From Histoplasma ohiense (Eukaryota; Ascomycota; Eurotiomycetes; Onygenales; Ajellomycetaceae), in the NCBI GenBank assembly GCA_017607445.1, contig JAEVHH010000005.1:2919001-2983000 (forward strand): 64,000 nucleotides of DNA, in the 5' to 3' direction. Below, in pieces: positions 24,049 through 33,919 of the stretch. The notes under the pieces were generated by a model. The model worked only from the letters and a program-made list of their open reading frames with translations. It made no database searches and was not told where the DNA came from. Each line of letters starts with the position of its first letter. Position 1 is the stretch's first letter. A program made the position numbers and the translations under genes.

Positions 24049-24072
24049 TGTATATATACTAGTATATATACA
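24049..24072. repeat. 24-bp perfect AT-rich palindrome
   Basis: The half-site TGTATATATACT (24049-24060) is followed directly by its reverse complement (24061-24072), with no spacer. It lies 144 bases upstream of the Zn2Cys6 start codon, where it supplies overlapping TATATA elements. It might be a core promoter element or a cruciform-prone site. Confidence 0.85.
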
Positions 24073-24215
24073 CTTTCGCTGCTCGGAAAATCCATCAAAA
24101 TGCATTCACCTTGACCCCAACTGAATTGCGTGGCCCTGTTTCATATTCCAAAGATATATATGAACATATATACAAACATTTGTTTCTTCTATTGCGTTGC
24201 CACGAACTGCATACA

Positions 24216-25970
24216 ATGCAAAAAATAACAATAACCCAGAGGACAACGGCTCAGGCCTCCTCGCCTGTCCCGCTCGCATGTCGCGCTTGTCGGAAGAAAC
24301 ATCTGAAGTGTGACGGCCTACATCCGGTGTGTAGCCGTTGCCGGAAAACGCGTAACCTTTGCGAATACACGCCTTCTCGCCGTGGGTACAGATCTACTCC
24401 CAAGCCTACCATTGCTGCGAAGTCTAGCTCGAGTTCCCCTTCTAGTTCATCAGCTCCCTCTGAAAAGAAATCAAAGTCACCAAGCAATTTTGATTTCAAC
24501 AATGTGATGCAGACGCCTGAATGGGCATCTCAAGATGTTTCAATCATGAATGGCAGTTCCTCCACAGAATCCTTGGATACGACTCCTCTGGCATTCCTGG
24601 ATCAAGGGATTCTGCGTCGTAACAACCTCATCGCAAAGGCAGGCTCCGATGATAGTGATGCGCGCCTGGTTGATTTTTACTACGCCTTTTTCCACGAATC
24701 CCATCCAATTCTCCCCCCTGCCCACTTACTACATTTCATTTCCCCGTTCCCATTATGTTTGAAGATGGCCATGAAATTTGTTGGTGCCCATTTCGCTTTT
24801 GGGGTGTCTACCGATGCCTATAAACTCTCCACGGCCAAAGCCATTGAAAATGATCGGGATCCGTCTTACCAGAAGGTCCAAGCTATCCTCCTATTTGCAA
24901 CGGTTCTACACGCGCGGAATGATCGCGAAGAGGCCATTGCTTCATTCGCCGTTGCAGTCACATTAGCTGTTGAACTGGGCATGCACCGTAAATCCATGGT
25001 CGAAGTTCTTGCTGGTCATAATTTTGTTCGTGAGGAGAGCCTGAGACGGACATGGTGGGAAATTTACATGACTGATGTCATGTTCGGAGCATTTGATCAT
25101 TGTCCCTTGAAGATTGGAAACTTGACAATGGATGTACAGCTTCCCAGCGAGGAGGCTAGTTACAGTACAGGAATCAGCCTCGTTGAGCCACCGTCAACTA
25201 CCCAGTTCTATAACCGTGTATTCGCCGACCACCCACCCAAATACTCGTCTTTCTGCTACGCAGTCGAAGCAACTCACCTTTTGAAGCGGGGAATAGCTCT
25301 TGGCGTCACACTCGACGACGAAAACATGCGTGACCAGGTGGAAACTCTCGAGGCTAATATCGGTAGTTGGTTCCGCCATGCCCCAGAGGATAGGCCCAAC
25401 GCCCTATGCATTGACGGCAGCGTCGACCAGGTCCTGTTCCGCGCTTATATGTTGGTCCATTGTGCCTCGATATATCTCCACCTGCCACGATCCTGCCTGA
25501 TGGCCTCGCCCACCGCTAACGCCACCATCGCCTGTGCCCGCAGGGGAACCTACCTCCCGCCCACTTCCCATACACTCACACACGCCTCCAAAGCGCTCGA
25601 GGCTGGGAATGGGATCGTCGCCCTGGGTTCAATTCGCAGCCCTCTCCTCAAGCACACGCCCTTTTTTATCTGCGGCCTTGTCCTTGGCGCAGTCGTTGAA
25701 CTGTGCGCCTGCTCCATTAATGTCGGGCACTCGATCGAGCCCCGCAGGGACCGCATCGCGTTGATCGTTGGAGAGCTGAAAGCACTTGATCGCACGTGGG
25801 CGCTGGCGCACCAGGTTATGTGGCACATCAAGATGCTGGCAAGAGAGGTTTTGGAAATCGGGCTGCTGCCTCCTACGCAAGCGAGTTTGGAGGACCCAGG
25901 GCCGGACGTCAACGTGTTGCTGAATAGTGACATGTGGCTAGGGGATATTACCATGGATCCCAATATGTAG
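24216..25970 (+). CDS. Zn2Cys6 transcription factor with fungal-specific (MHR) domain
   Basis: A single uninterrupted frame of 584 residues. C22-C25-C32-C39-C42-C49 (CRACRKKHLKCDGLHPVCSR) is a textbook Gal4-type binuclear zinc cluster with spacing 2-6-6-2-6, followed by a basic linker (SRRGYRS) and a Ser-rich stretch (residues 60-85). Residues 150-400 form the fungal transcription-factor domain, with RRTWWEIYMTD as its conserved core. The C-terminal third is helical with no named motif. It is nuclear and should bind CGG-type repeats as a dimer; target genes cannot be told from sequence. The ATG at 24216 is the first in frame close to the zinc cluster, since the frame upstream opens at a TTG. 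No metabolic gene cluster surrounds it, so there is no pathway hint. The absence of introns in a 1.75-kb regulator is unusual but not exceptional. Confidence 0.9.
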   Translation: MQKITITQRTTAQASSPVPLACRACRKKHLKCDGLHPVCSRCRKTRNLCEYTPSRRGYRSTPKPTIAAKSSSSSPSSSSAPSEKKSKSPSNFDFNNVMQTPEWASQDVSIMNGSSSTESLDTTPLAFLDQGILRRNNLIAKAGSDDSDARLVDFYYAFFHESHPILPPAHLLHFISPFPLCLKMAMKFVGAHFAFGVSTDAYKLSTAKAIENDRDPSYQKVQAILLFATVLHARNDREEAIASFAVAVTLAVELGMHRKSMVEVLAGHNFVREESLRRTWWEIYMTDVMFGAFDHCPLKIGNLTMDVQLPSEEASYSTGISLVEPPSTTQFYNRVFADHPPKYSSFCYAVEATHLLKRGIALGVTLDDENMRDQVETLEANIGSWFRHAPEDRPNALCIDGSVDQVLFRAYMLVHCASIYLHLPRSCLMASPTANATIACARRGTYLPPTSHTLTHASKALEAGNGIVALGSIRSPLLKHTPFFICGLVLGAVVELCACSINVGHSIEPRRDRIALIVGELKALDRTWALAHQVMWHIKMLAREVLEIGLLPPTQASLEDPGPDVNVLLNSDMWLGDITMDPNM

Positions 25971-26017
25971 CTTTAGATGTATTTCTTTTTATTCTCTGTG
26001 CAGCTTGTCTTTTGGTC

Positions 26018-26043
26018 TTTTTTTTTTTTTTTTTTTTTTTTTT
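26018..26043 (+). repeat. 26-nt poly-T run
   Basis: An uninterrupted T run about 48 bases beyond the Zn2Cys6 stop codon, probably in its 3' UTR or termination region. Confidence 0.9.
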
Positions 26044-26280
26044 CCCCTTAACAAAATCACATTTTGGGAGTATTTTCGAACGAATGAAAAGAAAACGATG
26101 AAAGCTAAAATCAAAATCAGAAGTGAATCCTTTTTTCAACCCTCCTTCCACGAGTATCTATCTTGTGTCCTTCTTTCGCTCATAAATATCAACTCTTCGT
26201 AGAAATTATTGGATGGCTTGAAAAAAAAAGGGCAAACTAAACTAATTCTTAAAATGAGGCTCCGATTTTCTTCTTTGTTA

Positions 26281-26305
26281 GGCACGCAAATCGTAGGTGC
26301 GTGCC
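26281..26305. repeat. 8-bp inverted repeat hairpin
   Basis: GGCACGCA at 26281-26288 and TGCGTGCC at 26298-26305 are exact reverse complements around a 9-base loop. It lies in unassigned DNA between the Zn2Cys6 gene and the SINE. Confidence 0.75.
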
Positions 26306-26323
26306 GTAGATAGCAAAAACTCT

Positions 26324-26355
26324 AGTATATCTCCAGAATAGTATATCTCCAGAAT
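26324..26355. repeat. 16-bp exact tandem duplication
   Basis: AGTATATCTCCAGAAT occurs twice, back to back, at 26324-26339 and 26340-26355. A related CCAGAAT stretch recurs near 26478. It may be a remnant of an element next to the SINE. Confidence 0.85.
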
Positions 26356-26571
26356 CGTGGTTATGGTTACAGAAATGGGTCGACAGCTTGAGCTTACAAT
26401 GGCCTAATGCATTATAATAATACCCACAACGCCCCAAGAAGCAATAAAAAATTATTACTCACTTACTATGGTGTACCCCCAGAATGATGGTTAGCACAGC
26501 ACTAAAATATTAGGGTGGCTCTAATGAAAATCGAGGGTAAATCATATTTCCCTGAAACCTCTAACCCCTAA

Positions 26572-27070
26572 GGGGGGTTGGATTGGCGTAGTGGTAAGCG
26601 CTGTTCATGGAATGCTTTCTCAAGTAGGCACTTGGTGTTGGGGGCCACCACTGCTGAGACAAGAAGGTAGTGGGTTCGAATCCCATCTTCTCCAAAAGGA
26701 TATTATCACATCTTGGTGGATATTGGGGGTACCCTTTCTTATCTCATTTCTATTGGTAACTGCCACTGCAGGGTGGAGCAATGTTCAACACTATGTATAT
26801 AGTCTAGATGGATTCAGTATAGTGTGGGATCCTAAGGTGTTGTGATTCTTACATGTCTAGTCTGAGTGACAAGGGACTGCTTAGTACGGAGTATTGTGTG
26901 AGCAATTGTGGGGCAAGGCCCCCCTTGAGGGCTAGATCCAGAATGGTATATAGAGAAATGTAACTAGAGAGCAGCCGAACATAAGGGTAGGCTAGTGAGA
27001 TGAAGGCTGTCATAGTCCCAGACCGCATAGAGCCCTAGAAAAAATATGAAGAACAACAACAACAACAACA
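26572..27070 (+). mobile_element. tRNA-derived SINE, complete with TSD and (AAC)n tail
   Basis: A 499-bp element bounded by an exact 12-bp direct repeat, TCTAACCCCTAA, at 26560-26571 and 27071-27082. The head contains a polymerase III A box (TGGCGTAGTGG, 26584-26594) and a perfect B box (GGTTCGAATCC, 26673-26683). The B box sits in a T-arm-like stem, and the spacing is longer than in a normal tRNA gene. A roughly 380-bp tRNA-unrelated body follows and ends in about six AAC units, a simple-sequence tail that would prime L1/LINE-type reverse transcription. No protein is coded, so movement would depend on a LINE elsewhere. The intact TSD implies a fairly recent insertion. I cannot name the family. 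Confidence 0.85.
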
Positions 27071-27394
27071 TCTAACCCCTAACCATTCCCTCACCCTGCC
27101 CTGTTGGGTGCTTCGTTCAGTTTTTGGCCAATTGGAGGCTGCGGAGGGATACTCCGCGTATCAACATCTTGATTTGGGTGGTGTGGGTGTGTTTTAGATT
27201 CAACTCTTTTAAACCCACGTTCACCTTAAAAGACTTCGCACCGCTGATTATTTCATTAGATTAGATAAAATAGAAAAATCATCGCAAGACATTATAATAT
27301 ATATGTACATGCAGAAAGAGTTCTGCCCCGGGGTTCTGTGAAGAAAAAAATGATCATATTTCAATAAACCATGTTTCACACATGCCCCTATATC

Positions 27395-29677
27395 CTACCC
27401 CTTCTTCAAGTACAACGCTCCCCAACCGAAAAACCTGTACACCGCTGTAATAGCCAGCAATATACCAACCCACTTCCCAGTCCTCCCCGTCGCATACCCA
27501 TAAGAACTTAGCACCCCTGTCCCAGCAATCTTGCACTGCGACTCCAGCTCGCTGCCATACATACATTGACAACCGGGCCCACAATTAAAGGTCCTCTCGG
27601 CAAACTCATTAACCATCATGCCTTGAAAGACGTAGGCCTGGTAGTCGATGTAGTGGAAGACGTAGCGCCAGAAGACGTTGAGGACGGTGGGGGAGACCAT
27701 GAAGCCGCCGACACACATCCAAAGGCCGTTGGTGAAGGCGGTGAGGGCGAGGGCGATGACGAAGTTGGGGAACAGAGCGGAAATGAGCACAACGAGGGAT
27801 TCGGCGGCGAGTAAGTCGAGGAAGAGCCACATAACAAAGGTGAAAAAGCCCGTCGCGGTGTTATGGTAGTTTACGAGCCAGAAGGAGACGACAGCGAAGA
27901 GGATTGTTATGAAGACTGTTATACGGTTTAGCGGGCTGGTTGGGGTTGTCTTTTGTCTTTTGTTGCGCTTTTTTCAGCGAGGGGATGGTACCTACATAGG
28001 AATGGAATGCCTATTATGAAATTGGATAGGACAAATGATAGTGGTCCGTATAAGCCATTGGCCCTTTCTTTGATAAAGGCGGCGCGATCCTCGAGGAACG
28101 AGGGGACGTAAGCGACGGCCATGAAAGACATGAAAGCAGATGAGAAGAACTATATAGGAAAGAATTTTGTTAGAAGGACTTTACACGATCAGGTGTCGTG
28201 GGGTGTTTCCTTACAAGTGCGTTGATGAAAGGTTGGATGTTTTCTTGGCCAGAACCAAGACGAAGCCAGACTGTGCCGACCAAAATGGCCAATCCTAGGG
28301 AAGTGTGAGGTTAGTAGGGACGGGGAGACATACATTAAGGAGAACAACTCACCGAGATACATGATGATTCGAACGCCATATGCGATCACATCGCGATAGC
28401 TCTTGATAAAGGACCTATGGAGCAGAGAAAAGATAGTACTGAAGGCGCTTGCGCCTCGCAAGGAGGTCGAGGGAATTTCATGTTTCTCAGCCGTATTCAC
28501 AACTTTTTGAATCTCCTTATCCAGCTCCGAGGCCTCATCTGATTTTTCCCAATTCGCAAAAATTTGCGATAGCTGTGCTTCCGCGATCTCTCGATCACTT
28601 GCAAAGTCGGTATTCACTAGGTCAAGGACGAATTCTGCTGGGTTCATCTGGAGTGGCATGGGGTATCCGGTCTTATCGAGGTAAGGTTTCATTTCGGAGC
28701 TTGACCCGAAGTAACAAGTCCGGCCTGCGGAAAGAATCATGAGTTTGTCAAAGGTCTCGAAGGTGGCTGTGGACGGTTGGTGAATGCTCGCAATCACAAT
28801 GATCTTTACGGCACTTATCAGTAAATTTGAGAGTCCCGCGCCCGAGTGTTTGTGCGTAACCGACCTTATTTTTCTTTGCAAGTTTCTGTACAAAAGACAT
28901 TACTTCAAAGCTTGCTGTGGAGTCCAGGCCGCTAGTCGGCTCATCAAGGAATATTATTTTCGGACAGGTGATCAGCTGGCTAGCAACGCTTACACGGCGT
29001 TTCTGGCCACCGCTGATGCCTTTGCGAATTGGGGTCCCAATTAAGGTCTTGGCCTGGTTTTGTATTCCGAATGCATTTAGAAGGGTGGAGATACGTTCCA
29101 AGCGTTCCTTTTTCGGGACCGAGCTTCAAATGAAAGTTTAGGATATGATTCCAATTGGGTATGTAGGTACAAAAAACCTACTCACCTGGGAAGGGATAGT
29201 TGAGCACAGAAGTACAAGGTCTCCTCCACTGTCAAGGCTCCCACCAGAATATCTTCCTGCTCAACGTAGGAACTTATGTTCCTGAATGTCTCGAGGTCGA
29301 TTTTCCGTCCGTTGACGAGGATTTCTCCTTCAATTTCAGCACCAGGGGCCGAGTCGCGATGGGCGAGGACGTTCAGCAAAGTCGTTTTCCCACTGCCAGA
29401 AGGGCCCATCAGGACCACGACTTTCCCTATGATCGAGTTAGCGCTTCCTCCGCGAGGTTGAGTGACGCAAACTTGATCGGCGCCTGCACGTGAAATGTAT
29501 GTAGAAATACGGACCTGGGTTGGCATGGCCGTTCGAGTTTTCCAGAATAGCCTTCGGTTTCTTTGTTTCGCGGTCCTTGACTGTGACGGACACACCTTTC
29601 CAAGAAAAGGAATGGACAGTCTCGTTCATAAGAAAAGCATGTTGCTCACTGCTTGCTGCCTCGAGATCTGCAGACAT
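27395..29677 (-). CDS. half-size ABCG (White-type) ABC transporter
   Basis: Seven exons on the complement, join(27395..27915, 27996..28149, 28215..28294, 28353..28803, 28865..29123, 29186..29426, 29515..29677), 622 residues with all phases consistent. Domain order is nucleotide-binding then membrane, as in the ABCG subfamily. Walker A is GPSGSGKTT in exon 2, the ABC signature GISGGQKRR and Walker B KIIFLDEPTSGLD are in exon 3, and the H-loop is IASIHQPST in exon 4. The membrane half holds about six segments, including AILVGTVWLRLG and a Cys-rich loop near FNCGPGCQC before the last one. A half transporter must dimerise to work. Substrates of fungal members include lipids, sterols and toxic compounds, and none can be assigned here. 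In the first intron the chosen acceptor ATCATAG follows a perfect GCTAAC branch site, preferred over a nearer AG that would leave only 31 bases. Confidence 0.9.
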
Positions 29678-31206
29678 GGTGAAGCCAATTGACGTACTCT
29701 TTGCTTTCCTGTAGTTCTCAAAAGCACTCGAATTTAACTCGCAGAAGCGAAAGAAAAAGAAAAAGAAACAGGGTATTTTGCCTCCCTTTATCGTAAATGA
29801 AATCGAGGAGATTAATTAATGATGCATCATGAAACTCCTCCAGCCGCTTAGCACGCACTCTTTATTTATTACAACTTGCCCTGCCGCCCTCTCCGGGGCC
29901 TCGCTGAATGCTCCAAAGCCCGCAGCGGTGACCAAAGTGGATCCGGAACGACTAGAACTCCCCGAAGGGTCGTCAAGTTCGCGGTGAATTAAAGTTCGCT
30001 CGCTGACAGTGTTTTAGGTTTCCAAACCCAAGAGGGACGCAACAACGTACAGTACATCGGACAGAGTGGGCCCTTGTGATCAGGATACCTGCTGGGCCCG
30101 CTCCATTGCGCAGGCATTCCGGCATGGGGGAGCCCTGTCGAGGCCGCTAGAGCGCGGCACCGCTGATGAGAAAAACGTGCAGTAGCCCGACCTTAAGTTA
30201 AAAAATAGTTGCAATTAGTCGCACTGGTCCACCCAACACCCTCTGTCTTGCGAGGGCTTGCTGGAGGTGGAAATTATGGACACAGCTGGAGGCGGGTAGC
30301 AACCAGCCATTGTGGGGAGGGATTCGAGCCAGCATCATCGGTGGTGCACCAGGCTAGTCTCACTTGAACGATCATCGGGGAGATGAATGACGGTTTATTC
30401 AGACACAGAAGGGGAAATGAGAGGGGCCGTCGAGATTGTCGAAATCGATGTGAAACCGAGGGCGAGCACAGATACTTATAAGCTTTCTAGAATTTCTGCA
30501 CCCGATAAAAGGGTCAACAGTCAACATCATTCCCCAATTCCAGGGTCAACGTGAAGCAGCTAACTCATCCATTGTTGCTGCGAGCAATCTCGAGGGAACA
30601 ATGTCAAGCCAGAGGGGGAACGGTGCGCTAGACCAGAACCAACCCCAGCCACCGCCAACTGGCATTCAATCCCCATGAGCCTTGACTTGCATACGCTGTA
30701 CGCATGCATACGGCGTACATCGAGAACAAGTAGTCCATAGTAAGCGATGGATGGATTTCCAGGCCGTGACAAAGTCCCTCCCTGATCCGTACTTGAGAGA
30801 GTCAAATTCCAAAGTATCGCGTTGAGGGCAGTACGCAGTAGATGGCTTTCTCTCCACAATTTGATATGCTCGTAATTATCTATCTCCACAACCAAAGCTC
30901 GTCCCGTTAGCTGATCTTGGTTGACGGGATTTAACTAACTTACCACCAGCATCGCCTGCGCATCCTGCAGTCAGTGCGCGACCCTTCACCGTCGCTACCA
31001 GATCTCTTGGATCAACGAACCTTCGCCCGGGCCATGCTAGCGGCTTCGGGATGGCAAATTCCCCCGAACCCGCTACAATTGTTCCACGGGACAACGACTC
31101 CATCTCAGCTCCACCACAGCTCTCCCTTGTCCTGTTCGCAAGCCCCCTGATTCTCTGCAGTTTATCCTGCGTCAAAGACGGGGGAAACGAACTAGCTAAT
31201 TAAACT
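29678..31206. other. 1.5-kb intergenic region with tRNA-like relic
   Basis: This lies between the divergent ABCG (-) and mannosyltransferase (+) genes. No coding frame is supported. A tRNA-like segment lies at about 30200-30385 and is listed separately. The DNA around 29880-30180 is G/C-rich. Confidence 0.55.
30200..30385 (-). mobile_element. possible tRNA-derived SINE remnant
   Basis: On the minus strand a B-box-like GGCTCGAATCC (one mismatch to GGTTCGAATCC) is preceded about 45 bases earlier by a TTCAAGTGAGACTAGCC stretch that resembles a tRNA D arm. It is followed by about 120 bases of unrelated sequence running to a TTTTTT. The T stem no longer pairs well. No target-site duplication is visible and the ends are approximate. 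It could instead be an old tRNA pseudogene. Confidence 0.35.
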
Positions 31207-32811
31207 ATGCTGGCCAGGCCGCTCAGAGCGCTGGTCGCGTTTTGCTTCCTTCTTCTCACATATCTCTCATTTAGCTCGTTCAGGAGATCGTCGGATACCA
31301 GGACACACGTCCTCCCATCTCCCTTCGAAGCCCGTTCGCTCCAATCCCGCCAGATCAGATTCTGGCACACTCTCCTGCCGATCCTCCAGCAGAATGCGCC
31401 AGACTGCCCGCCCCCGCATCGAGATCGCAATGCGGAAGCGGTTGGCTTCAATGCGGCCGAACCACCACCACGTCCTTCCCTGATCTCCATGCCAGAGGAG
31501 GATGTGCTTAAGATGCAGCAGGCACATACACGGTTCTTGCAACAGGTCAAGTCGTCCTCCGATTTGAAGCCCATTGTTATTCCGGAAAGTCGCGGAGTGG
31601 TGTATGCGGCGGGGGGCAGTTATCTGCCAGTTCTCGTCTCCTCTTTGCGAATGTTACGCCGGACCGGTTCAAACCTGCCTGTCGAACTCTTCCTCAAAGA
31701 CCGTACTGAATACGAAAGTACCATTTGCGACGAAGTCCTTCCCTCACTGAACGGCCGCTGCGTTGTCCTTTCTGATATACTCAGCGCCACTCCTATTCCC
31801 ACAAATGGCGATGGCGACTCTCTTGCCAGCAATGACAACCAAGAGCCTAAGACTGAGATAGCGCACTACCAACTCAAAATATTTGCCATGCTTTTCTCCT
31901 CCTTCGAGGAAATTGTCTGGCTAGACGCGGACTGTTTCCCTTTACACAAGCCTGAAGAGCACCTCAACTCAAACCCCTACAAAATGACTGGAATGGTCAC
32001 CTGGCCCGACTTCTGGATCTCCACCGTGTCCCCCTTATACTACAACATATCGCAACTACCAATCCCATCTATGGGACTGCGCGCCTCGTCGGAAACCGGC
32101 CAAATACTACTTTCCAAGAAGTCACACCAAATCACCCTACTCCTCTCCACCTACTACAACTACTACGGACCCTCGCATTACTTCCCGCTCCTCTCACAAG
32201 GTGCCCCAGGCGAAGGCGATAAGGAAACATTCCTCCAAGCCGCCTCTGCCGCGGGAGAGCCGTTCTACGCCACCAGCGAACCCGTCAGGGCAATCGGACA
32301 CGTGAAAGGAGACGGTAACGACATCGCAGGTTCCGCAATGGTCCAATTCGACCCCTCAAACGAGTATCGCAATTCCCAAACCACCCTCACAAGCTCACAT
32401 AATAAGATGAATAGTAACCACCGCTACAGCAACAGCAACAGCAACAGCAACACCACCCCACTGCGCGTCTCCTTCATCCACGCCAACTTCCCCAAATTCA
32501 ATCCAGCCACCGTCTTCGACCAAACCCACGAGACAAAGCCCACCTACAGACCTGACGGCAGCGACGGCCGCGCATGGGTTGTGGCGCGAGACACTCTCTC
32601 GCGCTTCGGATATGATGTAGAACGCGCGTTCTGGGAGGAGATTATGTGGGTTGCGTGTGAGTTGGAGGGGAAATTTAAGGCATGGGAGGGCCGTGAGGGG
32701 ATCTGCGAGAGGGCGCGGAGGTATTGGGCGAATGTGTTCGGGGAGGGGGCGGGGGATGTGGATGGGGTGACGGAACTTTGGGGTGACGGAGCTGTGGGGA
32801 AGGAGGCATGA
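31207..32811 (+). CDS. MNN1-type alpha-mannosyltransferase (Mannosyl_trans3)
   Basis: A single-exon frame of 534 residues starting MLARPLRALVAF. Residues 8-22 form a short N-terminal signal anchor, giving type II Golgi topology. Residues 120-390 carry the nucleotide-sugar-dependent transferase core: VVYAAGGSYLPVLVSSLRMLR, the Mn-binding DxD (WLDADCFPL, D240-D242), WPDFW and GDKETFLQAA, all characteristic of the Mnn1/Mnt family that adds alpha-1,3-linked mannose to N- and O-glycans or related chains. A SNSNSNS insert from an AGCAAC microsatellite interrupts the C-terminal third, just before the LRVSFIHANFPKFNP segment. The last 90 residues are acidic/Trp-rich. The donor is presumably GDP-mannose; acceptor and linkage cannot be told. 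The ATG is the first in frame. Confidence 0.9.
   Translation: MLARPLRALVAFCFLLLTYLSFSSFRRSSDTRTHVLPSPFEARSLQSRQIRFWHTLLPILQQNAPDCPPPHRDRNAEAVGFNAAEPPPRPSLISMPEEDVLKMQQAHTRFLQQVKSSSDLKPIVIPESRGVVYAAGGSYLPVLVSSLRMLRRTGSNLPVELFLKDRTEYESTICDEVLPSLNGRCVVLSDILSATPIPTNGDGDSLASNDNQEPKTEIAHYQLKIFAMLFSSFEEIVWLDADCFPLHKPEEHLNSNPYKMTGMVTWPDFWISTVSPLYYNISQLPIPSMGLRASSETGQILLSKKSHQITLLLSTYYNYYGPSHYFPLLSQGAPGEGDKETFLQAASAAGEPFYATSEPVRAIGHVKGDGNDIAGSAMVQFDPSNEYRNSQTTLTSSHNKMNSNHRYSNSNSNSNTTPLRVSFIHANFPKFNPATVFDQTHETKPTYRPDGSDGRAWVVARDTLSRFGYDVERAFWEEIMWVACELEGKFKAWEGREGICERARRYWANVFGEGAGDVDGVTELWGDGAVGKEA
32427..32452 (+). repeat. AGCAAC microsatellite in coding sequence
   Basis: About four hexanucleotide units encode alternating Ser-Asn within the mannosyltransferase. 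Any gain or loss of a unit keeps the frame, so length variants would be tolerated. Confidence 0.8.
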
Positions 32812-33919
32812 CTGTAGAAATAAAAGCACAGCGGGCAGGGATACGTTGGGAGGGAAGCCCCCTAGTGGATGGGTGAGGGATCGTATAGAGTTATGTGCTT
32901 TTCTCTTATTTCTTTCCCCTTCTCGGTTTGGGTTTGGGTTTGGTTTATTGCATTACACGTTTCTTTTGTTACTGAGCGACCATTCCATTCCATATATATA
33001 TATATAGATATCTTCTTTTCATTCTCGTTTTCCTCGTCCCCCCACCCCCCACCTTTGCCCCGGGCTTCTTTTTACTTTGCCCTCATTCCCTCATCATTAT
33101 CTATTTTAAACTGTTGCACATACGTTTCTGTAAAACACACATACCTGTACATACAGATAAGTTGTCTAGATATGCAGATACCCGAGTTTCCCGGGCTCCT
33201 CCTCCATAAAGAAGATTTGTATATAATAATACTAGAAAGTTGAGTAGTGGATATCCACACGTCTAGGAATTATAATGTGTTTCGCACTCACTCGTTGGTC
33301 AATGAGGATAGTCGGGTTTGGATCTCGAAATAATTGAAAAATGCCCGAGTTTCTTTAAACAATTAGTTAACTTAAAAAAGTTTTGTATTGTTATTTCATA
33401 CATACATATCTACATATACATTAAAACAGAAATCTGCCCACCTCCTTGTCTGTCTGCAAGATATATCAGTGGAGAAACTTATAATATCGAGATTTCTGCA
33501 TGTCTGTCTGCTCACAGAACTGTCTGTAGAGCTATGGAGGCTAAGGACCGCCAATCGAAAAACTGGAGGTTGCTTTTGCCTTCTGTCTATGAGATATATT
33601 GATGGCAGTGACACACCCAATTTTGAAATAAAGAAGATCAATGGATATACTGTACAACTACTAGTATTTACACACCAATACATATATTATACGGCTGAAC
33701 GAAGTCGTCTGTCAGCAAGCAGAGCGCGCACTATCAAGTGTGAAGAAAGTACACGGAGAGAGCGAAGCATGCCTGTGGTAATGGCTATAGAAGTAGAAGC
33801 ATTCCTGCATTATGTGCAGAAGGATATGTAGCTCTATACCCAACACCAAGGCACCGTCCCGTAAATAAGCGATATTCCATATTTACATATTGCACGACAG
33901 GGATACGAAAAGAGCATAT
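32812..33919. other. convergent 3' spacer
   Basis: This lies between the convergent mannosyltransferase (+) and DPP IV (-) genes. It holds an AT run at about 32993-33005 and short unassigned frames. Both 3' UTRs are probably within it. Confidence 0.6.

Larger units (their letters stand above)
20922..24215. other. 3.3-kb intergenic region
   Basis: This region separates the divergently read GFA-family gene (-) and Zn2Cys6 gene (+). I find no convincing gene. It holds a CRE palindrome (21222), a degenerate CCCAACGTCCAAC tandem tract (22294-22342), T runs near 22628 and 23628, an E-box palindrome (23858), and a long AT palindrome (24049-24072) near the regulator start. The minus-strand frames at 23290-23559 and 23657-24049 have no recognisable motifs. 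Confidence 0.55.

Noticed and set aside
26572..26692. A functional tRNA gene at the head of the SINE
   Set aside because: A-to-B-box spacing is too long, the acceptor stem pairs only by several G-U pairs, and TSDs plus an AAC tail mark a retrotransposed element.
27566..27869. Several open frames across the ABCG last exon, on both strands
   Set aside because: They are shadows of the G/C-biased coding sequence of the transporter's final exon in other phases.
29427..29484. Alternative acceptor in the first ABCG intron adding 19 in-frame residues
   Set aside because: It would leave a 31-base intron, too short to be spliced normally. The downstream acceptor follows a perfect GCTAAC branch site and gives the expected PGK-VVV junction before Walker A.
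33388..33831. 147-codon frame between the mannosyltransferase and DPP IV genes
   Set aside because: No family resemblance and located in convergent 3' flanks. The sequence is low-complexity CTGTCTG-rich DNA.
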